Of a stretch of 64,000 nucleotides of DNA, positions 43,221-53,906 are shown piece by piece (positions within the stretch are counted from its first letter, which is position 1; each line of letters starts with the position of its first letter). The stretch covers positions 128,999,914 through 129,063,913 of the forward strand of contig NC_091130.1 in assembly GCF_040183065.1 (NCBI RefSeq), in the 5' to 3' direction. This stretch comes from Periplaneta americana. Lineage: Eukaryota; Arthropoda; Insecta; Blattodea; Blattidae. Below the pieces are notes generated by a model that was not told the DNA's origin, did no database searches, and was given only the letters and a program-made list of their open reading frames with translations. A program made the position numbers and the translations under genes.

Positions 43221-44060
43221 AGTGTTCTGCTCAACGGTAGATCTTTCACTGCAAACCCAGCATTCTCCAGTCTTTCTTATTTTCTGCCTTTTTCTTAGTC
43301 TCCGCATATGACCGATATATCTTAATGTTGTCTATCATTTGATATTTTCTTCTGCCCCCAACTCTTCTCCTGTTCACATTCCTTCCGGTACGTCCTTCAG
43401 TAGACAATTTCTTCTCAGTCAGTGAACCAGAAAATTCCTTTTCCTCTTCCTGATCAGTTTCATCATTATTCTGTCTTCACCCACTCTTCCCAACACAGCT
43501 TTGTTTCTTATTCTGTCTGTCCATTTCACATGCTCCATATAATACTTACTGGCTTTTAAGGAACTCGGAGGAGGTTCATTGCCGCCCTCACATAAGCCTG
43601 GCATAGGTACCTATCCTGAGCAAGATCAATCCAGTCTCTGTCATCAGATCCCACCTTCCTCAAATCCATTTTAATATTATCTTCCCATCTACATCTCGGC
43701 CTCCCCAAAGGTCTTTTTCCCTCCGCCGTCCCAACTAACACTCTATATGCATTTCTGGATTCGTCCATACGTGCTATATGACCTGCCCATCTCAAACGTC
43801 TGGATTTCATGTGCCTAATTATTATGTCAGGTGAAAAATACAATGCGTGCACTTCTGTGTTGTCTAACTTTCTCCATTCTTCTGTAACTTCATCCCTCTT
43901 AGCCCCAAATATTTTCCTAAGAACCTTATTCTCAAACACCCTTAACCTATGTTCCTCTCTCAAAGTGAGAGTCCTAGTTTCACAACCATAAAGAACAACC
44001 ATCTCCATATCCACATTTCAAATGCTTCTAATTGCTTTTGTTGTACAGAATATCAACATG
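43221..44060 (-). pseudogene. LINE-C C-terminal part, interrupted by LINE-A
   Basis: Minus-strand reading: KQLEAFEMWIW near 44012-44045, then, across the LINE-A insert, MEHVKWTDRIRNKAVLGRVG, KLIRKRKRNFLVH (43402-43540), then in another frame RRKYQMIDNIKIYRSYAETK and NKKDWRMLGLQ. These blocks form the usual C-terminus of an abundant insect LINE. The 5' limit near 44060 is a guess. Confidence 0.75.
43541..44002 (-). pseudogene. LINE-A C-terminal fragment, copy 3, nested in LINE-C
   Basis: CTCCATAT at 43533-43540 and 44003-44010 is an 8-bp target duplication. The frame is open from 44014 to 43556: VLYGCETRTLTLREEHRLRV, GAKRDEVTEEWRKL, RLRWAGHIARMDESRN, GRPRCRWEDNIKMDLRKVG and AYVRAAMNLLRVP. It is the best preserved LINE-A fragment. 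The 3' end is CTTAAAAGCCAGTAAGTATT on the minus strand. Confidence 0.88.
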
Positions 44061-44757
44061 TATCAGAACAGAATAAAAAAAAGAAAGGAATTCCTAATAA
44101 TTCAGGAAATAGCTAGTCCTAGTGCCTCTCTAACTAATGTCATCCCAGTCACCTTCATTTTGAATGATAGTATATCAGAACACTCAAGAAAAGGACAGAA
44201 CACTCAAGAAAAGGATCCTTATTGTTGGAAACTATGCTATGAAAATTCCAGTGAGCTTGTAGAGATCTTAATAAATCAGTGGACTTTGAAGAAACAAAAG
44301 AGAATGATGAAAAGCCTATTTAATATTCATGAAAATAATTTAATTGATTTTACAATGGAACATGCTTTCTTCATTACCAAGGATAGCTGAGGTGATAACA
44401 GAGGATGAAATGTGCATAAGGAGATGTCTCTCTTATTTTTACCTGGGCCTTGTTTTCCCTCCGACCCCCACTAAACACGGCAGCACTATCGGCATAGGAC
44501 TAAGCAATTAACTTCTGTTCTAGGTTGTATGGTTTCTTATTCTTGTTTGAGAACTGTTGTTAAACTGTTTACTGTTCGATTTTGAATATGGAAAGAGGAA
44601 ATAAATCCCTCAACAGGGCCACTATGAGCAACTAATAATCGTGAAATGCATGATGCATCGGAAGCTTCATGTACCTATGGCTACACAGTTAGTAGCTGTT
44701 TAAATTACCTATACTGTCATCTCCCTATATATTGCAAACATATACAATCCAGTAATT
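44061..44757. other. Unassigned stretch with an unexplained frame
   Basis: A plus-strand frame at 44022-44390 (122 residues) has no motif I know; it includes a 20-bp unit repeated twice at 44176-44215. It overlaps LINE-C remains at its start, so a gene is unlikely. The rest is featureless. Confidence 0.35.
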
Positions 44758-44761
44758 AATT

Positions 44762-45796
44762 GAGGCGCTGACATGGGAAAGGTAGTAACTGCCAAAAACA
44801 GAATTTTTCAGGGGAAGCAAAAAACAAATTTATGAACACTTTCTCACTTACATTATTACAGAAACTGCTTTAAATGAAAGGCGTACACTCATGTTTGTGT
44901 TACATATGAAATTTGAAAAGTCTGGCACAGATTTATCTGTGAAATCCTATTTCGTGAAAATACAACATTGAAATCACTCCTTAGCCAAACTGAGAATTAA
45001 CGTTATTTATACATTATGCACAAATTTTTCGGTAAAATGCATGATACTTTTCATCGAGGAAGTCTAACATAGATAACAAGTCTCTCTTTTTGGCATCAGG
45101 GACGACTGGTCTTCTTTCAAGGTGTTGCAAGCACTGCAAGTTAGTGATTGACGTTAATGACTGTCCTTTCTTAAAAATCCTGTGCTCTGTCCACATTTCG
45201 AGGTCATTAAATGACTATTGTTTTTATTACAGGAAAATCAGCTCTTGAGAGTCTAATCCAGTTGAGGGTGCTGATTTTGATAGGAGTTGTATTCAAAAAC
45301 TTGTTACATTCTGCAGAAAAGTCGAAGAAATCCTCATCCTTCATCATTATTACATTATTAGGCCTTACCTCTTCTGGAACCATGGTCTTGCATCTAGTTT
45401 TTTTCTTTTCTCTGTGATGCCAAATTCCCTATCACATGGCATGTAGGAATGTTCTGAAACCAGGAATTTCAAGTCCACTGAATCAAAATGTTTCTTGGCA
45501 ATAATGTAAATCAGGACCATTAGAATCATCCGATTCTTATTCTGCCCTGCACAGTTATCAGCCCATATTTGTCTAGACACACTCTGATGCTGTAAAAGGA
45601 GTTACTACCTTCTCCGCGCCAACAGCTGTGCACATACAACTTACAACATCTAGTGACTACGTTTCCAACTTCGTTTTATTACATACGGACATACTACCTT
45701 CTCTGTGCCATTGGCATGGCCATTTACTACCTTCTCAATGAAAAACCTAAAAATTCGAATTTTTGGCAGTTACGACCTTTCCCATGTCGATGCCTC
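44762..45796 (-). mobile_element. DNA transposon, possibly Sola, with 4-bp AATT duplication
   Basis: Ends GAGGCGCTGACATGGG..GTAACTGCCAAAAA and the near inverse ending CCCATGTCGATGCCTC. AATT at 44758-44761 and 45797-45800. The minus-strand interior holds a transposase remnant: QIWADNCAGQNKNRMILMVL and FLVSEHSYMPCDREFGITEK (45365-45580), then near the C-terminus KKRDLLSMLDFLDEKYHAFY (45014-45196). A frameshift separates them and the N-terminal half is missing. GAG ends with a 4-bp duplication fit the Sola superfamily as I remember it. Confidence 0.7.
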
Positions 45797-45800
45797 AATT

Positions 45801-46028
45801 CTGAATTGTTTTCAAGGTAATTTTTACCACAGAATTGAGAAGAATGTTATCTAATGCAGCTAATTTCAACAACAAATCCAAGAATAACTTACTATGTGAT
45901 TTTATGAATTGTCACCTTTGTTTGATCTCAAAGTCTCATGTGTTCCGCAAAATTCAATGTGGTTATTAAAATGTGTCTGTTCTTATCTACAAGTTCTTTA
46001 TGATACTGAATAGAAACATGGTAGCTTT
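45801..46028. other. Intron, nothing recognised
   Basis: No supported feature. Confidence 0.4.
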
Positions 46029-46038
46029 CATACAGTCA

Positions 46039-46272
46039 TTTTTTTTAGTTGGTTATTTTATGATGCTTTATCAACATCTCAGGTTATTTAGCATCTGAAT
46101 GAGATGAAGGTGATAATGCCAGTGAAATGAGTCCAGCATCGAAAGTTATCCAACATTTGCTGATATTGATTTGAGGGAAAAGCCCAGAGAAAACCTCAAC
46201 CAGGTAATTTGCCTGACCTGGAATCGAACCCGGGCTACCTGGTTTTGTGACCAGACTCGCTAACCATTGGAC
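46039..46272 (-). mobile_element. SINE1 copy
   Basis: Minus-strand SINE1 with B box GGTTCGATTCC and partial A box. CATACAGTCA at 46029-46038 and 46273-46282 is the 10-bp duplication. Confidence 0.92.
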
Positions 46273-46489
46273 CATACAGTCAAAATGTTTACAGAGCCAA
46301 ATGGTTACATTTTACGTCATTTTCATACTGATAGATCAGTTATCCCAGTCATAGTCCAACTAGTTTCTCCACCAAACAATAAGCACACGAAAAACCAAAA
46401 ATGCAACTTCTTTTCTTCACTTGCAGTCAGCCTTTTCTAGTGAAACCAAGATAATGCAAATGTTTTGTTCTGATTCTAGCAATTCTGGT

Positions 46490-48372
46490 GAAGCTTAAAA
46501 CCTCTAGGTTAGTGCATGCCTAGTCTTTTTTCTTCTTAACTTAACGAAGAGAGCAGAGATTTTGAGGTGTTCCGAATCCATTTCTTGGTTTGAGTTGCAC
46601 AGTGGGCAGTTAGGGGACTGATATATTCCAATTCTATGCAGGTGTTTGGCCAAACAATCATGGCCTGTTGCCAATCTAAATGCAGCTACAGACGATTTTC
46701 GTGGTAAATCGGGAATTAACTGTGGATTATGATGCAGAGAGTTCCATTTTTTCCCTTGGGATTGTGTTATAAAATTTTGTTTGTTGAAGTATAAGTATGT
46801 AGATTTAATAAATCTCTTCACAGAGTAATACGTAGATTTAGTAACAGGTCTGTAAGTAGCAGTGCTGCCCTTCTTTGCTGAAGCATCCGCATTCTTGTTT
46901 CCCAGGATTCCACAATGGGATGGTATCCATTGAAATACAATTCTTTTATTGAGTGATATTAATTGAGAGAGTATTTTAGTTATTTCTGCTGTTTGAGATG
47001 AAGGTGTGTTTTTAGAGACTATTGATAGAATAGCTGCTCTTGAGTCTGACAATATGACTGCATTCTTAAATTTATTGATGTGGCATAGAAGATTCCTGAG
47101 ACTTTCACTTATTCCAATGATTTCTCCATCAAAACTTGTTGTTCTATACTCAAGAGATCTATAAAGTTAGAAGAGACAGCATGTAACACCTGCACCGGCA
47201 CCTTGTTCTCTGGAGATCAAGGCTCCATCAGTGTATAAATGAAGCCAGTTTTGCGGAGGGTACCTAATATTAATTGTCTCTAAAGACAATTGTTTTAGTA
47301 TTTCGGTGTTTACCTCTGATTTCAGTATTTCTTCCGTTAAATTTAGATTATATTCTATATTTAATAGAGTTAAAGCGTTTGGTTTAATTTATAAGTTTTC
47401 TTTTAAATTCGGGATATTGATTTTCTGTTTTAATTCTTGAGCAATCGATATGAAACTTTTTTGAGTTTTCAATCTACAGAGAGGACTGTATGAATGCCAA
47501 TAAATTGTTTCCTGGTAATCTGATAAGTTTTTCATATTAAATCAGTGCTTTTTCTTCTATTGTCATTTTAATGCTGTTAATATAAGTGAGGAATCTCATA
47601 TAATCTATTGGAATTGTTTTGATTCCACCAGTAATGAGTTTGAGAGCTTGGTTTTGAACATATTCTATTTCGTTTATGAAAGGTGAAGTAATTAAAATTT
47701 CTCCGCAGTATGTGAGCACTGGCTGTATAAACATTTTATATGTAGTGTTCAAAGTATTCCTAGAGCATCCCCATTTCTTTCCTGCTAGTCTTTTTAGAAG
47801 GGAGAATCTTTTACGATCTTTTTCAGAAATGTATTTCAAATGGTTGCTCCATGTTAACTTACTATCGAAAATAACTCCAAGATATTTGGATTCATAAGTC
47901 CTAGGAAGGTGTTGGCCATTGTATTGGATATTGAATTCTCTTTCTTTTTTACCAAGTGAAAATATTTGGTAGTTACTTTTACTTAAATTGAGTGTCATCA
48001 AATTTGATGTATTCCATTCATGTAGTTGATTTAGAGCTTCAAGAGCAGAATTTTGAATTTTGTCTCTATGTCTGTAAGATCCGGAAGTCCACAAAACTAT
48101 ATCATCTGCAATTAGTGCTGTTTTCATGTTTGATTCCTCTAATAGAGAGGGTAAGTCATTTATATAAATATTGAATAAAGTTGTGCTGAGGACAGCACCC
48201 TGAGGTAGACCTCGATATGTTTGTCTGTAACTAGAAAGTGAGTTATTGAATTTAGTGGCAATGAATCCTTGACTAAGGAATTCTGATATCCATCTGAACA
48301 TATTGCTGGAGATACCTAATTTCTGGAGTTTTAGTAATAATTTATTTCTCCAAACAGAGTCATATGCTAACT
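46490..48372 (-). pseudogene. LINE-B RT and RNase H, copy 2
   Basis: Longer minus-strand copy. RT part (47537-48372): AYDSVWRNKLLLKLQKLGIS, YRGLPQGAVLSTTLFNIYIN, TALIADDIVLWTSG (catalytic pair with I for Y) and SKYLGVIFDSKLTWSNHL. Frames are broken between 47537 and 47052. RNase H part (46504-47052): SDSRAAILSIVS, RIVFQWIPSHCGILGNKNAD (active-site D/H region kept), then RLATGHDCLAKHLHRIGIYQ and CPLCNSNQEMDSEHL (zinc-binding tail). The upstream endonuclease is missing. Same family as 39010-39960. Confidence 0.88.
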
Positions 48373-49230
48373 AATGGCAAGTTGTAGCCGATTTAAGTGA
48401 ATGCCATATTTTAACGTTTTGTGGCTACTTCATTCACACACAACCCCCAGAATGTCTGGAGGACCACACCTGCTGTTGGTTGACGGGTCCACTGTACCTA
48501 AGTGGGAGAACTTTTAAATTTTCATTTGCTTCGTCTGACTCCAAAACAACTTCTAAACAGCCTTCAAATCTAAGTCTCGTTGTGTTCTGGGATATTTTGT
48601 ACATCTGATATCTGTCACTATAATTTTTTCTTCGTAAACACTACATTCTGCTTGTTTTCTTTTTGAATATTCAAGATTAATGAACACACGAAAAGTAATA
48701 ATGTTTCCCTCCTGTAGCAAACTGCATTACGTCTGAGCGAGTTTTAAAATTAGCGAATCAGTGTAACTGAATTTTTGAGGTGCCACATCATAAAATTAAT
48801 GTTATACGAAGACATTTACACAAGTTTTGAAATTATCGAATCATTGTAGCAGATTTCTTGAGGCACCATGCTATAAAGTTAGTGTTATTTTGCCTACTTA
48901 TAGAAATACCGCAGCAGTATGCAAGCTTAAAATTAACAAGTCACAGTTACTCCTGAAGTGCCAGACCATGGTTTTTCATAAAACAACGAATGGACAAGCA
49001 TTGTAGAGGATATGAGATGTCCGTCACTACTTTTATGCAAGATATCAAAATATTTTTCAAATAGCTAACATCATCCATTTCAAAGTGTGTTAAAGACTAG
49101 TTAAACTTAATATATTTCCGAGTCTATTTTTTTTTTGCTGGTATGGTAACAGCAAGTTTTTATTTTAGATGGTATGGCGTACTGGCCAACTACAGTGCTG
49201 TTAATTACATAAATTTAATATCTAACACTA
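48373..49230. other. Intron, nothing recognised
   Basis: No gene or repeat I can name. A T run lies near 49128. Confidence 0.4.
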
Positions 49231-49284
49231 TAGGATACTATAATACTGTACTGTATATCATTGCACATTATTAATTTAATTGGA

Positions 49285-49482
49285 CTAGGAGCTATCCATT
49301 AGAAGCCTTGAATTCTGGCTTATCCAACTTCTTTGCCATTTCAAGAGTTTGCTCTGCATAACAAGTCCAGAAATTGACATGGTCTTTGAAAGGTCATGAA
49401 AAACCCACTCCCACAAGAGCTCATTTATTTCCATATAACCAGTTGTTTTCTGTTTCCTTTTTATGTCGCCTTTATTGACCAC
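49285..49482 (-). pseudogene. Pogo/Tigger-type transposase N-terminal scrap
   Basis: Reads NKGDIKRKQKTTGYMEINEL then LLWEWVFHDLSKTMSISGLV and MQSKLLKWQRSW. The spacing of E..L..WV and (P/S)ISG..(M/L)Q.K matches the CENP-B-like DNA-binding domain of pogo/Tigger transposases. No ends or catalytic part found. Confidence 0.5.
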
Positions 49483-49627
49483 TCACTCATGATCCTACAT
49501 TCTTTGTTTTTTAAAGTGTCACACCTGAGTTTTCATCAACTGAATATCAGCATTATTTTTCATACACTTCGTTTCTCTTTTTTTTTTTTAACTCTATAGT
49601 TTTTACTTAATCTCTTAATGATAGTAC

Positions 49628-50958
49628 CACAGTCTACTATATACAGTCGCGAAGCTCAATATGTAGTAAAAATGCAAACATGGGTAGTTGCCCACCACTA
49701 GGATCGCTACTATTGCCTCATCATCGCAGATCTCTCTCCTAGCAGCCGACAAAATATGTTACACTTTCGTTGTCGTGTTCTTTTGGAAAAATTAACACCT
49801 TCCTTCCATTATTGAAATATTAAATGCATAAAGTTAATTTATTATTTTAATGAAGTATATTAAATTCCACCATAAACCCGAAGATACCTGCAAGAAATAA
49901 GTTAATATAATTTTTGTTTGTGCAAAACGAACTGAAATTTACTATAATAGCTTCACTCATTCAGGATTATAGCGATAATTAACTATGAAACCAATAAATA
50001 TTAATTTGCATTTCTCTTTACAACAATAATAATGGAAATATGAATTAATGGAGTAACTTACGTGTACCGGTACTTGTAGTGTAGGCTTACGTAGTTAACA
50101 AAGTGGGATGAGGTTAAGCAATAATAATCACACCAGAATTGGAAATAAAACGTGATCAATAAATTTTATTGTAACAGACTTTTTCTAAGTCTCTAGTAAA
50201 GCAACAAATAAAAATAACAACAAAATTAACAGCTATAATTAAAAGAATATCCTTTGAAGAAAAAAGTAGGCCTAAGCAATAATAATCCCACCAGAAGTGA
50301 AAATAAAACGTGATCAATAAATTTAATTAAAACAAACTTAATTTTTCTACGTCTTTAGTAAAATAACACATAAAAATAATAACAAAATTAATAGCTACAA
50401 TTAAAAATATATCCTCTGAAAAAAAAAAGTAGACCTAACCTTTATTTCTCTGGAAATTTAGCAGCCTAAGTGACAGAACTTTAACAGGTATCTAATGTCC
50501 TTTCGGTTAGACTGAAACATTTCATTGTGAAATTTAAGGATATAATGTATTCTAACAGTCACAAAGAACTTCAAATTAACAGTTTTGTTTCTGCACAGCA
50601 TTCTTGTGGAAACCCAGGAACCTTTCTGAATCTTTTGGAAATCGGAAAAAAGATAACTCTGGCCTCTTTCGCTTATTGTTGCTACAGTTTATAGCAGTAC
50701 AAACGTCTCCTCCTTGTCCCATATTATTATTCCAATTATTACATTTTAGCCATTAACATTTTCATTATAACCAATAACGAACATTTCACAAGCATCAACG
50801 TGAAACACGCAACGAGCTAGCACTCGATAGAAATACGACACAGTCCAAAGTCGACCATGGACAGTCTATTGTTTCTAGTTGCTAACCGCTTGGAGCGCTT
50901 TATCACGAGATTTGCAAAAAAACACCTCAAGCTTCGCGACTGTATATAGTAGACTGTG
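49628..50958. mobile_element. TIR element of 1.3 kb, non-coding
   Basis: The terminal 29 bases are perfect inverted repeats (CACAGTCTACTATATACAGT, then CGCGAAGCT). GATAGTACC stands at 49620-49628 and 50958-50966, so the duplication is 7 to 9 bp depending on where the repeat is cut. A tandem duplication of about 155 bp lies inside at 50115-50440. No transposase. The short copy at 3022-3203 is the same family. Confidence 0.9.
50115..50440. repeat. Tandem duplication, two copies of about 155 bp
   Basis: Both copies contain GCAATAATAATC(A/C)CACCAGA, AAATAAAACGTGATCAATAA and AAAATTAA(C/T)AGCTA. The first is about 50115-50270 and the second about 50274-50440. Confidence 0.8.
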
Positions 50959-50966
50959 ATAGTACC

Positions 50967-51879
50967 ATATTCTTATGCAACTTTTTTTCTTTTTATCATG
51001 AAGTCACTACAATTGCACTCTGACCAGCTACAACAGTATACAGATGTGAAGCATTGAAAATCTTTGAACTCATCTGCCTAGTCAACAGGTAATACAGATT
51101 TATGGCTGCCAGGTCAACACACCGTCGCACCCTCTAAAATTTTGCAAGGAAAACTTATTTTTATCTTAGTGACCTACATATTTTTTACATTCCTTGAAAT
51201 TACACACTGTTGCAAAATGTAGTTACCATTAATGTGGTGTATCCAAAATATTACTTTCGTTTTGAACAGTAGCAGACAGTTTCTGTATTATTGAGTAAAA
51301 ATTACACATAACTTAATACATACAAATTTCACTGGGATCAATAAATTATTCCGAAATAGACAGGATTCCAGATTATTCAGTTTCTGATTTGAACAGGTTT
51401 CACTGTATTATGACTATTTTAAACACTAGGCCTACACACTAATCACTAATTAAATAATCAATACCCAGAACTTATGCTTTCCACAATTGCTAAAAGTGAA
51501 CTGAAATCTGAATTTGAAACATATATGTCAAAAGCTTAACCATGTAAACGGTCACCAGAACATGTTACATGAGGTCGAAAGAATATAGACCTAAGTGAAT
51601 TTACAATAACGTTGTCGTAATACCTGCCACTACAGCTTTGTAACCTATGTATTGTTTTTTTTTTATTGCAGGCATGTCCCTAGCTTGCTTGACATTTAAA
51701 AATGCATTTAAAACTTGCTTTCCCTCAAAGGTTTGGTGGCCTTGAAAATGGTTTTCAGTACTTGCTGTGAGGACTGCGAGTTAATAATTAGCTCCTAGGC
51801 CAAGCAAAACATACAAAACCTGTAACACCATCATACTTATATTTTCGCATATCATTAATTACGTCAGGATAATAGTTCA
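50967..51879. other. Intron, nothing recognised
   Basis: No supported feature. Confidence 0.4.
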
Positions 51880-51990
51880 TCATTCATTCATAGTGTTCTG
51901 TCCAAGGGCAGGTTTTTTCAGATGATAGACGACATTAAGATACAGAATCATATGCAGAGACAAAGAGGACGGCAGAAAATAGGAAGGATA
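51880..51990. pseudogene. LINE-C scraps joined head to head
   Basis: 51880-51910 is the minus-strand LINE-C 3' end (CATTCATAGTGTTCTGTCCA). 51921-51990 is a plus-strand LINE-C block reading QMIDDIKIQNHMQRQRGRQK. Opposite orientation within 20 bases means rearrangement or twin priming. Confidence 0.6.
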
Positions 51991-52249
51991 ATAGTAGGCC
52001 TACTTAGATATATATTTGGTCTCATTAAATTAATTATCTAACATACAAAACATTTGCTTTCATAATGTAAGTTGACCAGACAGCATCTATCAGTACAAAG
52101 GCCATGCAACTCACAATAAATCATCTCCCACACTCTCAGCAGCCAGTTCAGTCTCTCTGTCGAAGTGGTTGTGTTGACATTTGGTTGCATGTTATTCTTC
52201 TGATCATGTTAGTGAAGTGTGTAGATTAGCTTGATCACTTGGCATCACA

Positions 52250-52640
52250 GAAATTTACATTAGAGCAAAGGATGTTCGTGAAAGAGATTTGTCTGAAGAA
52301 GAGTGATTGTGGAAAGGTAAAAAGGTGATTTGCAAGAACATTTCCTAATGTTACCATTTCACATAGCAACACCGTATGCAACTCCATTAAAAAGTTTAGA
52401 GAAACGGGGTCAGTAATGAATAAAAGTGACAAAATGCTACAGCTTGTACTTACTGAGGGAAAATTGAATGAAATAGGGGAAAGATTGAAATATATCCCAC
52501 AGAAATCCTCCGTGTCTCATGCAAGAAACTGGTGTCTCTAAATCCACAGAATACACAGTCACTAAAATTCTTAAATTTAAGCCTTTTAGAGTGACAGTAG
52601 TGCATGAAACTGCAACCTAGAGGTAATCCACATTCAATTC
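52250..52640 (+). pseudogene. Tc3-like transposase N-terminal fossil
   Basis: Reads LEQRMFVKEICLKKSDCGKV, FPNVTISHSNTVCNSIKKFR and ETGSVMNKSDK, then LNEIGERLKYIPQKS and GVSKSTEYTVTKILKFKPFR with frame changes. These match the paired helix-turn-helix region of insect Tc3-like transposases. The catalytic part is absent; a minisatellite follows. Confidence 0.65.
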
Positions 52641-52661
52641 AGGGACTGAAAGACAGTATAA

Positions 52662-52809
52662 GAACTGAAATCGAGATAATCATGGAAGTTTTCCAAAAGA
52701 ACTGAAATCGAGATAATCATGGAAGTTTTCCAAAAGAACTGAAATCGAGATAATCATGGAAGTTTTCCAAAAGAACTGAAATCGAGATAATCATGGAAGT
52801 TTTCCAAGA
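52662..52809. repeat. 37-bp minisatellite, four copies
   Basis: Four almost identical units beginning GAACTGAAATCGAGATAATC at 52662, 52699, 52736 and 52773. Only the last unit ends differently. Near identity implies recent expansion. Confidence 0.95.
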
Positions 52810-52814
52810 ATAGC

Positions 52815-53135
52815 TAAACTTGCTGTGGTGAATTTGTTTGTAAATTGTGAACTTGGACCATCAGACCAAATGTACACATCTTCAATAGCTTATGGTATTT
52901 CTTCTAGAATTCTGTCAATATATCCAACAACAGTTTCCTTGCCATGGTCTAAGTTGTAGGACACAATTGTCAAGGAATGATGCTTTTCAGAATGGACTGC
53001 TTTATACTCCTCATATTTTTCTTCATCCATTAATTTCTGCTGCCACCTCCTCATTTTCTCTGCTGGTGTCAATGTCATGTTGATAACACTATAACACGCG
53101 AAAATTGTTACTACAGTTAACATTGTTTTCATTTA
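52815..53135 (-). pseudogene. Transposase-like fragment next to a solo LTR
   Basis: Minus-strand reading: MTLTPAEKMRRWQQKLMDEE then KYEEYKAVHSEKH, ITIVSYNLDHGKETVV-like block, and, after a stop, DVYIWSDGPSSQFTNKF. Similar orders (AEKMRxYRxK, SxDLxH, xDG..SQ.KNK) occur in a class of insect transposon-like proteins I cannot name. The parts are closer together than in a full protein, so the middle is deleted. Confidence 0.5.
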
Positions 53136-53149
53136 ATTGATTATAATAT

Positions 53150-53902
53150 TGTAACGTTTTAAACTAGACAACAATGTAACTTTATTATCTCAACAATAAT
53201 TCCTTTCTACAATTCACCTTAAACGCTCTCGTCAACAATGGGATTTGCTCTACGCACAGCAACACAGCGTTCGTTATTGCACTCCACAAACGACAATGAC
53301 AATTTACTTGGACGATTACAAACAACAATGAACTGTTAATCTTAACTAATATTTACAAAGCACTATTTACAAATCAGAACTGTCAGTTCTCAGTTCACAG
53401 TTCTTCTAGCTCAGTCACTCGAGTTCACAGTATCTCGAACCACAGACCTTCAGAGACAGTTCACTGTACTCGAACTCAGGTCCCTCCAACTGCGGTCCAC
53501 TGTACTCGAACTCAGGCCTTCGGATGCTGACACAGTTGCGGACGCACACTCGAGTTGAACTCCGGTACACAAGACTGGCTTGCTTGCTCTGGCTTACTCA
53601 CTGACTGAATAAACTGAAACTGCTCAAGTTCGCTCGCGTTTCTTCTTTTATAACCACAGCGACGTAGCCTGGAAAGTTCCACGCGTGTCCAGAGATAGCA
53701 CTCCAGAGAACAATCCAGATCCTTCTCCTCTCTGCCAGCACAAGATGCGCGCGCAAACTCCCTCGCCGCGTAGGCTCTTTCCCCTCTCTTCTCTCTGCCG
53801 CGCGCCGTCCCTCAGTGCTCCGTGGAGCCCGTGTCGTCTCACGCGCGATCTGCTCTCTTGCGGGACGCTGGTCGTGAGTTCGAATCTCACGTCGCTGTCA
53901 CA
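53150..53902 (-). mobile_element. Probable solo LTR (753 bp)
   Basis: Minus strand begins TGTGACAGCG and ends CGTTACA, so it has TG..CA ends. ATAT at 53146-53149 and 53903-53906 is a 4-bp duplication. On the minus strand a TATAAAAG box lies at 53645-53652 and an AATAAA at 53181-53186, 31 bases before the end. This is the expected U3-R-U5 order. U3 is GC-rich, unlike its surroundings. No second LTR, primer site or pol is seen. Superfamily unknown. Confidence 0.72.
53645..53652 (-). promoter_or_regulatory. TATA box of the solo LTR
   Basis: TTATAAAAG on the minus strand, between the GC-rich U3 and the rest of the LTR. Confidence 0.55.
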
Positions 53903-53906
53903 ATAT

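Noticed and set aside
44022-44390. 122-residue frame as a gene
   Set aside because: No motif, starts inside LINE-C remains, no splice or promoter support.
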